Part shown: positions 8,263 to 17,611 of the stretch, piece after piece
Layout of the letters: the number at the start of each line of letters is the position of its first letter
How positions within the stretch are numbered: the first letter of the stretch is position 1
DNA from: Clostridium sp. Marseille-P3244
Lineage (GTDB): Bacteria; Bacillota; Clostridia; Lachnospirales; Lachnospiraceae
Direction: 5' to 3'
Assembly: GCF_900120155.1 (NCBI RefSeq)
Contig: NZ_LT635549.1
Location: forward strand, 1,830,688 to 1,894,687
Length of the DNA: 64,000 nucleotides
The notes under the pieces: model-generated
Told to the model about the DNA's origin: nothing
Databases searched by the model: none
The model's input: only the letters and a program-made list of their open reading frames with translations
Made by a program: the position numbers and the translations under genes

Positions 8263-8536
8263 GTGAAAAAGCGTTGAAGAGGACAGTAGGCTGTCCGGTC
8301 ATCTCAGAGAGAAGCCTGTATGGTGTGAGGGCTTTGTTGTGCCGGCTGACTGAAGACCACCTCGGAGCGGCCTTAATACGGCACGGTGATTCCGTTATCA
8401 TCAGATGAATTGAGCAGGTTTTCCATGGAAAACAAGCAGGGTGGAACCGCGGGATGTTATCCCGTCCCTGCGTGGATTGTTTCCGTGCGGAGATAGATTC
8501 AGAGATCAGGAGACATTCCAGAGGGATGTCTTTTTT
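8263..8536 (+). promoter_or_regulatory. T-box riboswitch (threonyl-tRNA sensing)
   Basis: The canonical T-box AGGGTGGAACCGCGG is at 8438-8452 and pairs with CCCGTCCCT at 8461-8469 to form the antiterminator. Stem I elements are visible: ACAGTAGGCTGT near 8282-8293, CAGAGAGAAG (8306-8315) and the segment TGAAGACCACCTCGGAG (8351-8367). The last contains ACC (Thr) at 8356-8358 as the likely specifier. Uncharged tRNA-Thr would stabilise the antiterminator and let transcription reach thrS. A strict alignment to other T-boxes could put the specifier one base earlier (GAC), so the register is inferred from the gene downstream. Confidence 0.93.
8511..8536 (+). terminator. T-box leader terminator
   Basis: AGACATTCC (8511-8519) pairs with GGGATGTCT (8523-8531) with one wobble, followed by a T run to 8536. 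This is the terminator alternative of the T-box switch. Confidence 0.75.
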
Positions 8537-8662
8537 GTTTTCTGTGGACCTGGCGGTGTATATGGAAGCAGATTCCTGACAGACGGAATGACAGGGACAC
8601 AGACTGTGGATTTTGGGCATGGAAAAAAGAATTAAAATAAAAGAAAAGAAAGGAAGAGAAAG

Positions 8663-10579
8663 ATGAAGATCACATTGAAAGACGGATCCAGTAAAGAGTA
8701 CGCACAGCCCATGAGTGTGTATGAGATAGCTGCGGATATCAGCGAGGGACTGGCCAGGATGGCGACAGCGGGAGAAGTGGACGGCGAGGTCGTGGATCTG
8801 CGGACAGTGATAGACCGTGACTGCGCTCTGAGCATCCTGACATTTAATGATGAGAAGGGAAAGGGCGCGTTCCGGCATACTGCGTCCCATATTATGGCGC
8901 AGGCGATTAAGCGTCTGTATCCGGAGACAAAACTGGCGATCGGACCTTCCATCGCAGACGGATTCTACTATGATGTAGACAGGGAAACTCCTTTTACGGC
9001 AGAGGATCTGGAGAAGATTGAAGCGGAGATGAAGAAAATCGTCAAAGAAGGGCTGGAGATCAGACAATATACGATGCCGCGGAATGAGGCGATCGATTAT
9101 TTTAAGGAAAAGAAGGAAGACTATAAAGTTGAACTGATTGAAGATCTGCCGGAGGATGAGACGATCAGTTTTTATTCGCAGGGAGAGTTTACTGATCTGT
9201 GCGCAGGCCCGCATCTGATGACGACAAAACCGGTAAAGGCATTTAAACTGACCAGTCTTGCCGGTGCTTACTGGAGAGGGGACGAGCACAATAAGATGCT
9301 CCAGAGGATCTACGGCACGGCCTTTCCGAAGAAGGCAGAGCTGGAAGAGTATCTGACGATGATCGAGGAGGCGAAGAAGCGCGATCACAGAAAGCTGGGC
9401 CGGGAGCTGGGTCTGTTTATGATGCGCGAGGAGGGACCGGGATTCCCCTTCTTCCTTCCAAACGGAATGGTGCTGAAAAATACGCTTCTTGATTATTGGA
9501 GAGAAATCCATAACAGGGCGGGGTATGTGGAGATCAACACACCGATCATGCTGAGCCGGCATCTGTGGGAGACCTCGGGACACTGGGATCACTATAAGGA
9601 AAATATGTATACCACGGTCATTGACGAAGAGGATTTTGCCATTAAGCCGATGAACTGTCCCGGCGGTATTCTTGTATACGAGTCAGAGCCACGTTCTTAC
9701 CGTGATCTTCCCATCCGTATGGGAGAACTTGGCCTTGTGCACCGGCATGAAAAATCGGGACAGCTCCACGGCCTTATGAGGGTTCGCTGTTTTACACAGG
9801 ATGATGCCCATATCTTTATGATGCCGGAACAGATCAAGGATGAGATCAAGGGAGTGGTGAGACTGATCGATGAGGTGTACAGCCTTTTCGGTTTTAAATA
9901 TCATGTTGAGCTTTCCACCCGTCCGGAGGACAGCATGGGAAGTGACGAGGACTGGGAAATGGCTACAGATGCCCTCAGAAGCGCTCTGGATGATATCGGA
10001 CTTCCTTATATCGTAAATGAAGGAGACGGAGCGTTTTACGGGCCGAAGATAGATTTTCATCTGGAGGACTCGATCGGAAGGACCTGGCAGTGCGGTACGA
10101 TCCAGCTGGATTTCCAGCTCCCGCTTCGGTTTGAGCTGGAATATACAGGGGCAGACGGTGAGAAACACAGGCCCATTATGATCCACCGGGTGGTATTCGG
10201 TTCCATCGAGCGGTTTATCGGAATTCTGATCGAACATTTTGCGGGGGCGTTCCCCACATGGCTGGCCCCAGTGCAGGTGAAAGTGCTGCCGATCTCTGAC
10301 AAGCATATGGATTACGGCATGAAAGTGCTCCAGGCTTTGAAAGAGGCAGGAATCCGCGCGGAGATCGACACAAGAGCGGAGAAGATCGGATATAAGATCC
10401 GGGAGGCGCAGATGAAGAAGATCCCCTACATGCTTGTTGTCGGAGCGAAGGAAGAGGAAGAGGGCAAAGTTTCTGTAAGAAGCAGGGCTGTCGGCGATGA
10501 GGGCCAGTGCAGTCTGGAAGAGTTCACTGCCCGGATCCTGGAAGAAATCGCGGCAAAAAAGTCGGCAGAGGCAGAGTGA
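8663..10579 (+). CDS. thrS: Threonyl-tRNA synthetase
   Basis: A 638-residue class II synthetase that charges tRNA-Thr. Order of domains: N-terminal TGS (about 1-60), editing domain with HTASHIMAQAI, catalytic core from about 240 with MNCPGG (zinc cysteine), the motif 2 region HRHEKSGQLHGLMRVRCFTQDDAHIF and IMIHRVVFGSIERFIGILIEHF (motif 3), then an anticodon-binding domain from about 540. Length is normal for the family. It is controlled by the T-box leader upstream, so it responds to uncharged tRNA-Thr. The next gene, aroD, begins 41 bases after its stop and may be cotranscribed. Confidence 0.99.
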   Translation: MKITLKDGSSKEYAQPMSVYEIAADISEGLARMATAGEVDGEVVDLRTVIDRDCALSILTFNDEKGKGAFRHTASHIMAQAIKRLYPETKLAIGPSIADGFYYDVDRETPFTAEDLEKIEAEMKKIVKEGLEIRQYTMPRNEAIDYFKEKKEDYKVELIEDLPEDETISFYSQGEFTDLCAGPHLMTTKPVKAFKLTSLAGAYWRGDEHNKMLQRIYGTAFPKKAELEEYLTMIEEAKKRDHRKLGRELGLFMMREEGPGFPFFLPNGMVLKNTLLDYWREIHNRAGYVEINTPIMLSRHLWETSGHWDHYKENMYTTVIDEEDFAIKPMNCPGGILVYESEPRSYRDLPIRMGELGLVHRHEKSGQLHGLMRVRCFTQDDAHIFMMPEQIKDEIKGVVRLIDEVYSLFGFKYHVELSTRPEDSMGSDEDWEMATDALRSALDDIGLPYIVNEGDGAFYGPKIDFHLEDSIGRTWQCGTIQLDFQLPLRFELEYTGADGEKHRPIMIHRVVFGSIERFIGILIEHFAGAFPTWLAPVQVKVLPISDKHMDYGMKVLQALKEAGIRAEIDTRAEKIGYKIREAQMKKIPYMLVVGAKEEEEGKVSVRSRAVGDEGQCSLEEFTARILEEIAAKKSAEAE

Positions 10580-10620
10580 GCCAGGGGTTCATAGGAAACC
10601 GGATCCGGCAGGAGAAAGAT

Positions 10621-11394
10621 ATGGCAATGGAAAAAAAGGCGATAAGGATAAGAAATACTGAGATCGGGAGCGGCATGCCGAAGATCTGCGTGCCGATCAC
10701 AGGAACTACCAGGGAAGAGATCCTGTCAGAAGCGTCAAAGATCCGGGATACATCCGCGGATCTGGCAGAATGGCGGGCCGACTGGTATGAGGATGTTTTC
10801 GACTCCGGCAGGACGGGGAAGATTCTGGAAGACCTGAGGGAGATTCTTGGCGGACTGCCACTTCTGTTTACTTTCCGTACACTACAGGAAGGCGGGAAGA
10901 AAAAAGTTGGCAGGGAAGACTATGTTCGGCTCAACAACATGGCTGTACAGAGTGGCCGGATCGATCTGGTGGATGTGGAACTGTCTGCCGGGGAGGAAGT
11001 GGTGAATGCCGTCGTTAAGACCGCAGATGCTCATAATGTCAGGGTGATCGTGTCCAGCCACGATTTCCATGGGACGCCTTCCCGGGAAGAGATGATCTCC
11101 TGTATGAAAAAAATGCAGGCCCTGGGAGGGGATATTCTGAAAGTGGCAGTAATGCCCCGGAGCCGGGAAGATGTTCTGACGCTGCTGTCCGCTACGTCGG
11201 AAATGGCAGGAAAGTATGCAGACAGGCCGATTATTACAATGTCCATGTCAGAATCCGGGGTTATTACCCGGCTGTGCGGAGAGGAGTTCGGATCCGCGGT
11301 TACTTTCGGGGCTCTCGGGAGGGCTTCCGCGCCAGGCCAGATGAATGTGGAGGACCTGGCAGTGATCCTCAAACTTCTCCACAGAGACAGGTGA
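10621..11394 (+). CDS. aroD: 3-dehydroquinate dehydratase, type I
   Basis: Third step of the shikimate pathway, dehydrating 3-dehydroquinate through a Schiff base. Class I features are visible: AEWRADWYED (substrate-binding E-x-R), SSHDFHGTPS with the catalytic histidine, GGDILKVAVMP with the Schiff-base lysine and ITMSMSESG. The start at 10621 follows a GGAGAAAGAT ribosome binding site. An in-frame reading frame open from 10507 overlaps thrS and is not used. The gene gives 257 residues, normal for the family. It is isolated from other aro genes here. Confidence 0.96.
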   Translation: MAMEKKAIRIRNTEIGSGMPKICVPITGTTREEILSEASKIRDTSADLAEWRADWYEDVFDSGRTGKILEDLREILGGLPLLFTFRTLQEGGKKKVGREDYVRLNNMAVQSGRIDLVDVELSAGEEVVNAVVKTADAHNVRVIVSSHDFHGTPSREEMISCMKKMQALGGDILKVAVMPRSREDVLTLLSATSEMAGKYADRPIITMSMSESGVITRLCGEEFGSAVTFGALGRASAPGQMNVEDLAVILKLLHRDR

Positions 11395-11416
11395 CCGTAT
11401 TTTTACAGATCCGGGC

Positions 11417-11500
11417 GCCGGAACTTATGCTGTATCAACGGCAGACGGAAGATCAGTCTTCCTCTGCGGACGTGATACATCAGAAGTTCCGGCATTTTTA
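11417..11500 (+). terminator. Long compound terminator hairpin after aroD
   Basis: Outer arms GCCGGAACTT (11417-11426) and AAGTTCCGGC (11484-11493) are perfect. Inner arms TGTATCA/TGATACA and GGAAGA/TCTTCC continue the stem. ATTTTTATT follows. It closes the thrS-aroD unit. Confidence 0.75.
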
Positions 11501-11528
11501 TTATTAGGAGAAATTTTAAAATTGGGGG

Positions 11529-11557
11529 TTGAAATATACCAGACAGGGGTATATAAT
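11529..11557 (+). promoter_or_regulatory. Copper operon promoter with CsoR-type operator
   Basis: TTGAAA (11529-11534), a 17-base spacer and TATAAT (11552-11557). The spacer is quasi-palindromic, with TATACC and GGGGTATA halves, as in CsoR operators (ATACCCC-type half sites). A related word, ATACCCCGGATGGG, occurs again at 11573-11586. The downstream gene is CsoR itself, so autoregulation released by copper is expected. Confidence 0.8.
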
Positions 11558-11635
11558 AAACTCGCGAACAAAATACCCCGGATGGGTTTATTTCTGAAGC
11601 CGGGTATAAGAGGAGTGACAAGGAGGAAGGCTGTT

Positions 11636-12010
11636 ATGGAAGAAACGAAAGAAAAAGTGACAGATATAACAGAGAAAGATATATTTACGGCAGAAACAGA
11701 AGAAACAGGGGAAGTCTGTCCCGGCTGCCGTCACAAGACGAAAAAAAGGACCGGGGAAGAGCGCAAGAGCATGATCAATCGTTTAAACCGTATTGAGGGC
11801 CAGATCAGAGGAATCCGGCGTATGGTGGAAGAAGACGCCTACTGTCCGGACATCCTGATCCAGGTATCAGCGGCCAACGCGGCTCTCAACAGTTTTAACA
11901 AAGTCCTTCTGGCGGAGCATATCCGAACCTGTGTGTCAGAGGATATTCGTGACGGACGGATGGACACAATAGACGAACTTGTACTTGTGCTTCAGAAACT
12001 GATGAAATAG
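11636..12010 (+). CDS. csoR: CsoR-family copper-sensing repressor
   Basis: A 124-residue DUF156 protein. The helical core begins at [20 protein letters not shown]. The copper fingerprint is intact: Cys in DAYCPDIL, then His and Cys in AEHIRTCV (C-H-C). It lacks DNA-binding motifs of known fold, as is normal for CsoR, which binds operators as a tetramer and leaves when Cu(I) binds. The start at 11636 follows AAGGAGG at 11620-11626. An upstream in-frame ATG lies inside the promoter. The acidic N-terminal tail carries an extra CPGCRH motif (about residues 31-36) not needed in the core family. It precedes copA by 17 bases. Confidence 0.93.
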   Translation: MEETKEKVTDITEKDIFTAETEETGEVCPGCRHKTKKRTGEERKSMINRLNRIEGQIRGIRRMVEEDAYCPDILIQVSAANAALNSFNKVLLAEHIRTCVSEDIRDGRMDTIDELVLVLQKLMK

Positions 12011-12027
12011 ATGAGGAGGAGACAAGA

Positions 12028-14577
12028 ATGGAACAGTATAATGTGACCGGCATGAGCTGCGCCGCGTGCAGCGCCCGGGTGGAGAAAGCAGTGTCAAAGG
12101 TGCCCGGAGTGTCGTCCTGTTCGGTGAGCCTGCTTACAAATTCCATGGGTGTGGAAGGAGAGGCTTCCCCGGAAGCGATCATCGCGGCTGTAGAAGAAGC
12201 CGGGTACGGCGCTTCCAGGAAGGGAGGGGGGCGTCCAGGAGAACAGGCGGCATCCGGAGGAAAGATGAGCATATCGGCGGCGGAAGATTCCTTGAAGGAC
12301 AAAGAGACGCCAAAGATGAAAAAAAGGCTGATCGCTTCCCTGTGTTTTCTGATCCCGCTGATGTATTTTTCTATGGGACATATGATGTGGAACTGGCCGC
12401 TCCCGGCGTTTCTGGAAAATAATCATGTGGCGATAGGCCTGATCCAGCTGCTGCTGACCAGTATCGTCATGGTGATCAATCAGAAGTTTTTTATCAGCGG
12501 ATTCAGAGGACTGATCCACCGTGCTCCCAATATGGATACTCTGGTGGCGCTGGGAGCGGGAGCATCCTACGTGTACAGTGTTTATGCGCTGTTTGCCATG
12601 ACAGATGCGCAGATGTACGGAGATATGGCGGGCGTAATGGCCTATATGCATGAATTCTATTTCGAGTCGGCGGCTATGATCCTGACTCTGATCACCGTCG
12701 GGAAAATGCTGGAGGCAAGATCGAAAGGACGGACTACGGACGCCCTTAAGGGGCTGATGAAGCTGGCTCCGAAGACAGCCACTGTTATAAGGGACGGGAT
12801 AGAGGCAACCATATCCATAGATCAGGTGAGGAAAGGAGATGTCTTTGTCGTACGGCCCGGAGAGAATATTCCTGTAGACGGGATCGTTCTGGAAGGAAGC
12901 AGTGCGGTGAATGAATCCGCTCTGACCGGAGAGAGTATTCCTGTGGACAAGAAAGAAGGAGACATGGTGTCGGCTGCCACACTGAATCAGTCCGGCTTTC
13001 TCAGGTGTGAGGCCACCAGAGTGGGAGAGGATACGACCCTGTCCCAGATCATTCAGATGGTCAGTGACGCGGCGGCGACAAAGGCCCCGATTGCCAAGGT
13101 TGCAGACCGGGTTTCCGGGGTATTTGTCCCTGTGGTCATCATGATCGCGGTGGTCACGATCGCGGTCTGGCTCCTGGCCGGGCAGACAGTCGGATACGCT
13201 TTGGCCAGGGGTATCTCGGTACTTGTGATCAGCTGTCCGTGTGCCCTGGGACTTGCCACGCCGGTGGCGATTATGGTCGGCAACGGCATGGGCGCGAAGA
13301 ACGGGATCATGTTCAAGACAGCGGTATCACTGGAGGAGACCGGGAAAACACAGATTGTAGCTCTTGATAAAACAGGAACGATTACAAGCGGGGAGCCCAG
13401 GGTAACCGATCTCATCCCATCAGTCGGTGTCGCGGAAGAAGAACTGCTGGAGACCGCTCATGCGCTGGAGAAGAAGAGCGAACATCCTCTGTCCCGCGCA
13501 GTGCTGGCAAAGGCGGAGGAATCCGGACTGAAAGGATCACCGGATGTGGAGGATTTCCAGGCGGTTCCCGGAAACGGGTTGTCCGGAAGACTGGACGGTG
13601 TCCTGATCCGGGGAGGAAATCTGAAGTTTATCGGCGAAAGCGCGGATGTTCCCGGGAATGTCCGCAGGAAAGCGGAAGAACTGGCCGCCGAGGGAAAGAC
13701 GCCTCTGTTTTTCAGCCGTGACGAAAAACTCATCGGGATCATCGCCGTGGCGGATGTGATCAAGGAAGACAGTCCTCAGGCGGTAAAGGAACTTCAGAAT
13801 ATGGGGATCCGGGTCGTGATGCTTACGGGAGACAATGAGCGTACGGCGAAAGCCATTGGCGCGCAGGCCGGAGTGGACGAAGTGATCGCCGGAGTCCTGC
13901 CGGAAGGAAAAGAAAGCGTCATCCGTGAACTGAAGAAGAAAGGAAAAGTCGCCATGGTCGGAGACGGCATCAACGACGCGCCGGCTCTTACAAGAGCAGA
14001 TATGGGGATCGCTATCGGAGCCGGGACTGACATTGCCATCGACGCGGCCGACGTAGTGCTCATGAAGAGCCGGCTCAGTGATGTGCCCGCCGCGATCCGC
14101 TTAAGCCGGGCCACCCTGAGGAACATCCACGAGAATCTGTTCTGGGCATTTATCTACAATGTGATCGGGATTCCGCTGGCGGCCGGCGTGTGGATCCCCA
14201 TTTTCGGGTGGCAGCTCAATCCAATGTTCGGGGCAGCCGCCATGAGCCTGTCCAGTTTCTGCGTGGTCACAAATGCCCTGAGGCTCAACTGGTTTAAGAT
14301 GTATGACGGCACAAAAGACAAAAAAATTAAAAACAGAAAAAACAAAGAGATCAAGGAGGAAAAAATGATGACAAAAACAATGAAGATCGAAGGCATGATG
14401 TGCGGACACTGTGAGGCCAGAGTGAAGAAGGCGCTGGAGGCGCTTGCGGAAGTGGACGCGGCTGAAGTAAGCCATGAGGCGGGGACCGCTGTTGTCACGC
14501 TGAACAGGGAGATCGACAATGGGGCTCTGAAGAAAGCGGTAGAAGATCAGGATTACAAAGTGCTTGATATTCAGTAG
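12028..14577 (+). CDS. copA: Copper-exporting P1B-type ATPase with N- and C-terminal metal-binding domains
   Basis: An 849-residue pump that exports Cu(I). N-terminal HMA domain with [11 protein letters not shown] (CxxC). Membrane spans follow from about residue 105. The actuator has SALTGES, the transmembrane metal site is [11 protein letters not shown], the phosphorylation loop [11 protein letters not shown], then HPLS in the nucleotide domain and [11 protein letters not shown] in the hinge. After the last span a lysine-rich linker (about 755-778) leads to a second HMA domain with [15 protein letters not shown]-terminal HMA is unusual for CopA. The DNA before it contains AAGGAGGA followed by ATGATG, so the domain may also be made alone. 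It follows csoR in an operon. Confidence 0.96.
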   Translation: MEQYNVTGMSCAACSARVEKAVSKVPGVSSCSVSLLTNSMGVEGEASPEAIIAAVEEAGYGASRKGGGRPGEQAASGGKMSISAAEDSLKDKETPKMKKRLIASLCFLIPLMYFSMGHMMWNWPLPAFLENNHVAIGLIQLLLTSIVMVINQKFFISGFRGLIHRAPNMDTLVALGAGASYVYSVYALFAMTDAQMYGDMAGVMAYMHEFYFESAAMILTLITVGKMLEARSKGRTTDALKGLMKLAPKTATVIRDGIEATISIDQVRKGDVFVVRPGENIPVDGIVLEGSSAVNESALTGESIPVDKKEGDMVSAATLNQSGFLRCEATRVGEDTTLSQIIQMVSDAAATKAPIAKVADRVSGVFVPVVIMIAVVTIAVWLLAGQTVGYALARGISVLVISCPCALGLATPVAIMVGNGMGAKNGIMFKTAVSLEETGKTQIVALDKTGTITSGEPRVTDLIPSVGVAEEELLETAHALEKKSEHPLSRAVLAKAEESGLKGSPDVEDFQAVPGNGLSGRLDGVLIRGGNLKFIGESADVPGNVRRKAEELAAEGKTPLFFSRDEKLIGIIAVADVIKEDSPQAVKELQNMGIRVVMLTGDNERTAKAIGAQAGVDEVIAGVLPEGKESVIRELKKKGKVAMVGDGINDAPALTRADMGIAIGAGTDIAIDAADVVLMKSRLSDVPAAIRLSRATLRNIHENLFWAFIYNVIGIPLAAGVWIPIFGWQLNPMFGAAAMSLSSFCVVTNALRLNWFKMYDGTKDKKIKNRKNKEIKEEKMMTKTMKIEGMMCGHCEARVKKALEALAEVDAAEVSHEAGTAVVTLNREIDNGALKKAVEDQDYKVLDIQ
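14365..14577 (+). other. Possible internally started CopZ-like copper chaperone
   Basis: In frame with copA, ATG codons at 14365 and 14368 are preceded by AAGGAGGA (14353-14360) at good spacing. The product would be a 69- or 70-residue HMA protein with [10 protein letters not shown], the size and motif of CopZ chaperones, which hand Cu(I) to CopA. The linker codons upstream are A-rich and look like a former intergenic region. Inference: one gene, two products, or a recent copA-copZ fusion. Confidence 0.5.
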
Positions 14578-14610
14578 AATATCCAGCGTGGAAGACAGTC
14601 GACAAATTTC

Positions 14611-14639
14611 TTGACTTCTATCAGAGCGGAGAGTAAAAT
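14611..14639 (+). promoter_or_regulatory. Promoter of the nucleoside importer operon
   Basis: TTGACT (14611-14616), a 17-base spacer and TAAAAT (14634-14639). It lies before the hairpin at 14649-14696, so that hairpin would be at the very 5' end of the transcript. Confidence 0.55.
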
Positions 14640-14648
14640 AAAAAAGTA

Positions 14649-14696
14649 AGCTATCCCGAAAAAGAACAGATTTCTGAATTAAGGATAGCTTTTTTA
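14649..14696 (+). terminator. Terminator hairpin between copA and the BMP lipoprotein
   Basis: AGCTATCC (14649-14656) pairs with GGATAGCT (14683-14690), followed by six or more T. The 26-base loop is A-rich. It terminates copA and, given the promoter at 14611, may also attenuate the importer operon. Confidence 0.75.
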
Positions 14697-14758
14697 TAAC
14701 AGGCAGAGAACGTTTCGGATCAGAAGGTCCGGGGCAGTGTCAAAAAGGAGGAAAAAGC

Positions 14759-15931
14759 ATGAAAAAGAAGTTTATCAGTGTGTTTTTGTGCGCGGCTATG
14801 GCAGTTACCCTGATCGCGGGATGCGGGGCTCCGGCCGCGGAGACTGGAGGAAATGACGACAGTGGTTCCGAGACAGAGGCATCCGGCGGAATACCGAAGG
14901 ATGAGATCAAAGTAGGCTTCGTCCATATTTCCGACCCGAGCGATATGGGCTACACATACAACCAGGACCTGGGGACTCAGGAGATGCAGGAAGCGCTCGG
15001 ACTCAGTGATGATCAGATCATCAATAAGTACAACACACCGGAAGACGCAGAATGTGACACTGCTCTGAGAGAACTTGTAGAGGCTGGGTGCAATATTATC
15101 TTCGCGACCAGCTTCGGATTTGAAGATTATGTGATAGAAGTGGCAAGAGAGTACCCGGATGTACAGTTCTGCCACGCGACAGGTTACCAGGCGGCCAGCT
15201 CCGGTCTGGACAATGTACACAATTATTTCGCTTCCATCTATGAAGGCCGTTATCTTGCGGGGATCGCCGCGGGAATGAAGACGGAGACCAACAAGCTCGG
15301 CTATGTGGCGGCATTCCCGTTTGCTGAGGTGATCAGCGGATATACAGCGTTCTATCTGGGAGCAAAGAGTGTGAATCCGGATGTGACAATGGACATTATG
15401 TACACCAATTCCTGGAATGACCCGACGGTAGAGTCCCAGGTAGCCAAGGCGCTGATCGACCGCGGATGCGATGTGATCTCGCAGCATTCAGATTCCACGG
15501 CGCCGGCGACTACTGCGGAGGAGAACGGCGTATGGCAGGTCGGCTATAATAATGACATGATCGACGCTGCGCCAAACGCTTCTCTGATCTCTCCGCGTAT
15601 CGACTGGGGCATTTATGTGACAGAGGCTGTACAGGCTATGATCGACGGGGAGGAGATCCCGGTCGACTGGTGCAAGGGCCTTGCAGACGGAGCCGTATAC
15701 CTGTCTCCTCTGAATGAGAGCATCGCGGCTGAGGGAACCCAGGAGGCGATCGATGAGGCAGCGGAGAAGATCAAATCCGGTGAGCTGCATGTATTTGCCG
15801 GGCCGCTCAAAGGTGTGAGCCCTGAAGGGGAGGAATATGAAGTTCCGGAAGGCGAATACTATCATGAGCAGGAAGACGCGTCAGCGCCGTCCTGGCTGTA
15901 CATTATCGATGGATGTAATGTAGTGGAATAA
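14759..15931 (+). CDS. BMP-family nucleoside-binding lipoprotein
   Basis: A 390-residue substrate-binding protein of a nucleoside ABC importer (Med/PnrA/BmpA family). A signal peptide ends in the lipobox LIAGC, with the lipidated cysteine at residue 22. After a Gly/Ser/Glu-rich linker comes IKVGFVHISDPSDMGYTYNQ, typical of the BMP fold, and later VAAFPFAEVISGYTAFYLGA. It is the first gene of a four-gene operon (binding protein, double ATPase, two permeases). A UUCG-loop hairpin downstream may keep its level above that of the membrane parts. Purine nucleosides are the most likely ligands of the family. Confidence 0.93.
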   Translation: MKKKFISVFLCAAMAVTLIAGCGAPAAETGGNDDSGSETEASGGIPKDEIKVGFVHISDPSDMGYTYNQDLGTQEMQEALGLSDDQIINKYNTPEDAECDTALRELVEAGCNIIFATSFGFEDYVIEVAREYPDVQFCHATGYQAASSGLDNVHNYFASIYEGRYLAGIAAGMKTETNKLGYVAAFPFAEVISGYTAFYLGAKSVNPDVTMDIMYTNSWNDPTVESQVAKALIDRGCDVISQHSDSTAPATTAEENGVWQVGYNNDMIDAAPNASLISPRIDWGIYVTEAVQAMIDGEEIPVDWCKGLADGAVYLSPLNESIAAEGTQEAIDEAAEKIKSGELHVFAGPLKGVSPEGEEYEVPEGEYYHEQEDASAPSWLYIIDGCNVVE

Positions 15932-15945
15932 ACACAAAAAAACAG

Positions 15946-15970
15946 AGCCGTCTTCGGACGGCTTTGTTTA
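15946..15970 (+). terminator. Intra-operon partial terminator
   Basis: AGCCGTC-TTCG-GACGGCT (15946-15963), followed by TTGTTTA. A short strong stem with a UUCG tetraloop and a weak U tract after the binding-protein gene. This is consistent with partial termination and higher expression of the lipoprotein. Confidence 0.65.
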
Positions 15971-16048
15971 TATAAGGAGGAAGGCGCAAGGCTTTTTTTC
16001 CGGCGGAGCCTGAGATAAGGAACATCAAGAACAAAGGAGCGTGAGATT

Positions 16049-17611
16049 TTGGGAGAGGCGGCGCGGTGCGCGGTAAAAATGCACCATGTAACAAAAACAT
16101 TCGGCAAAGTGATCGCCAACAAAGATATCAATCTTGAGCTGAAGAACGGGGAAATCCTGGCCCTTCTCGGAGAGAACGGAAGCGGAAAGACAACATTGAT
16201 GAACATGCTGTCAGGCATCTATTTCCCGGATCACGGAGAGATCTATGTCAAGGGGGAGGAGGTCACCATCCGATCTCCGAAAGATTCTTTTGCCCTGGGC
16301 ATCGGAATGATCCATCAGCATTTTAAACTGGTGGATGTGCTGACGGCAGCCGAGAATATCGTACTGGGGCTGGACGGGAAAGCAATGCTGAACCGAAAGG
16401 AGATCAGCCGCAGGGTTTCGGAACTGGCAAAGCGTTATGGATTCGATGTGGATCCGGAGAAGAAGATCTACAATATGTCTGTGTCGGAGAAGCAGACGGT
16501 GGAGATCCTCAAAGTGCTGTACCGGGGCGCTGATATCCTGATCCTGGATGAGCCTACCGCAGTGCTTACCCCCCAGGAGACAGACCGGTTGTTCGCGGTG
16601 CTCAGGAATATGAAAAAGGATGGAAAATCAATCATCATCATTACGCATAAACTGAACGAAGTGATGGCGATCTCCGACCGGGTGGCAATCCTGAGAAAAG
16701 GAGAATATATCGGGGCGGTGGACACAGCCCGGACGGATCAGAACCAGCTGACAGAGATGATGGTGGGACGGCCCGTCAGCCTGGAAATTGACAGGCCGGC
16801 CGTAAAACGGGGCGAAAAACGTCTCCAGGTGATCGATCTGACCTGTCTGAACAGTGACGGCGTCAAAGCGTTGGACAATGTTTCTTTTGAGGCATACGGA
16901 GGAGAGATCCTGGGTGTTGCCGGAATCGCCGGAAGCGGTCAGAGAGAGCTGTGCGAGACGATCGCGGGCCTGTATCCGTCCATCGGAGGCTCGGTCCTGT
17001 ATTCAGGAGAATATCAGGGAGTTCCGGTACAGGAGCGTATCCTGGGCCTGAAGCCGGATGAGATCGCAAAGAAAGGGATCTCCATGGCGTTCGTACCGGA
17101 GGACCGGCTTGGAATGGGCCTTGTCGCGGGAATGGATATGACAGATAATGTCATGCTCAGGAGTTATAAGTCGGGAAAGGGGATCTTTGTAGACAGGAAA
17201 GCTCCAAGGGAACTGGCAGAGCAGATGATCCAGGAGCTGGAGATTGTCACTCCCGGAGTGGATACGCCTGTGGGAAAGCTCTCTGGAGGAAATGTGCAGA
17301 AAGTCCTTCTGGGACGCGAGATCGCCTGTCATCCTTCCGTGCTGATCGTGGCGTATCCTGTGCGGGGACTGGATATCAATTCTTCCTACCGTATTTATGA
17401 TCTTCTGAACGAACAGAAGAAAAAGGGCGTTGCGGTAATCTTTATCGGTGAAGACCTGGACGTGCTGATGCAGCTGTCTGACCGGCTGATGGTCATGTGC
17501 GGCGGGAAGGTGAGCGGGATCGTGGATCCGCGCAAGGTTACGAAGGAAGAGATCGGTCTTATGATGATCCACACGGAGGATCAGACTGAAAGAGAGGGGG
17601 CGATGGCATGA
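16049..17611 (+). CDS. Nucleoside ABC importer, double ATP-binding protein
   Basis: A 520-residue protein with two ABC domains, as in sugar/nucleoside CUT2-type ATPases. The first has Walker A GENGSGKTT and Walker B ILILDEPTAVLTP. The second has a degenerate Walker A (GIAGSGQRE, no lysine), signature LSGGNVQK and VLIVAYPVRGLD instead of a DEP motif, which is normal for the second half in this family. The start is a TTG at 16049, nine bases after AAGGAG. No nearer ATG has a ribosome binding site. The stop overlaps the next start (ATGA). Confidence 0.94.
   Translation: MGEAARCAVKMHHVTKTFGKVIANKDINLELKNGEILALLGENGSGKTTLMNMLSGIYFPDHGEIYVKGEEVTIRSPKDSFALGIGMIHQHFKLVDVLTAAENIVLGLDGKAMLNRKEISRRVSELAKRYGFDVDPEKKIYNMSVSEKQTVEILKVLYRGADILILDEPTAVLTPQETDRLFAVLRNMKKDGKSIIIITHKLNEVMAISDRVAILRKGEYIGAVDTARTDQNQLTEMMVGRPVSLEIDRPAVKRGEKRLQVIDLTCLNSDGVKALDNVSFEAYGGEILGVAGIAGSGQRELCETIAGLYPSIGGSVLYSGEYQGVPVQERILGLKPDEIAKKGISMAFVPEDRLGMGLVAGMDMTDNVMLRSYKSGKGIFVDRKAPRELAEQMIQELEIVTPGVDTPVGKLSGGNVQKVLLGREIACHPSVLIVAYPVRGLDINSSYRIYDLLNEQKKKGVAVIFIGEDLDVLMQLSDRLMVMCGGKVSGIVDPRKVTKEEIGLMMIHTEDQTEREGAMA

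Noticed and set aside
8249-9592. A 447-codon open frame on the minus strand opposite the T-box leader and thrS
   Set aside because: It is antisense to a certain gene and conserved leader, with Cys/His/Leu-rich shadow composition and no ribosome binding site.
14640-14758. Purine riboswitch before the nucleoside importer
   Set aside because: The three-way junction core sequences are absent; only a simple hairpin with a T run is seen.
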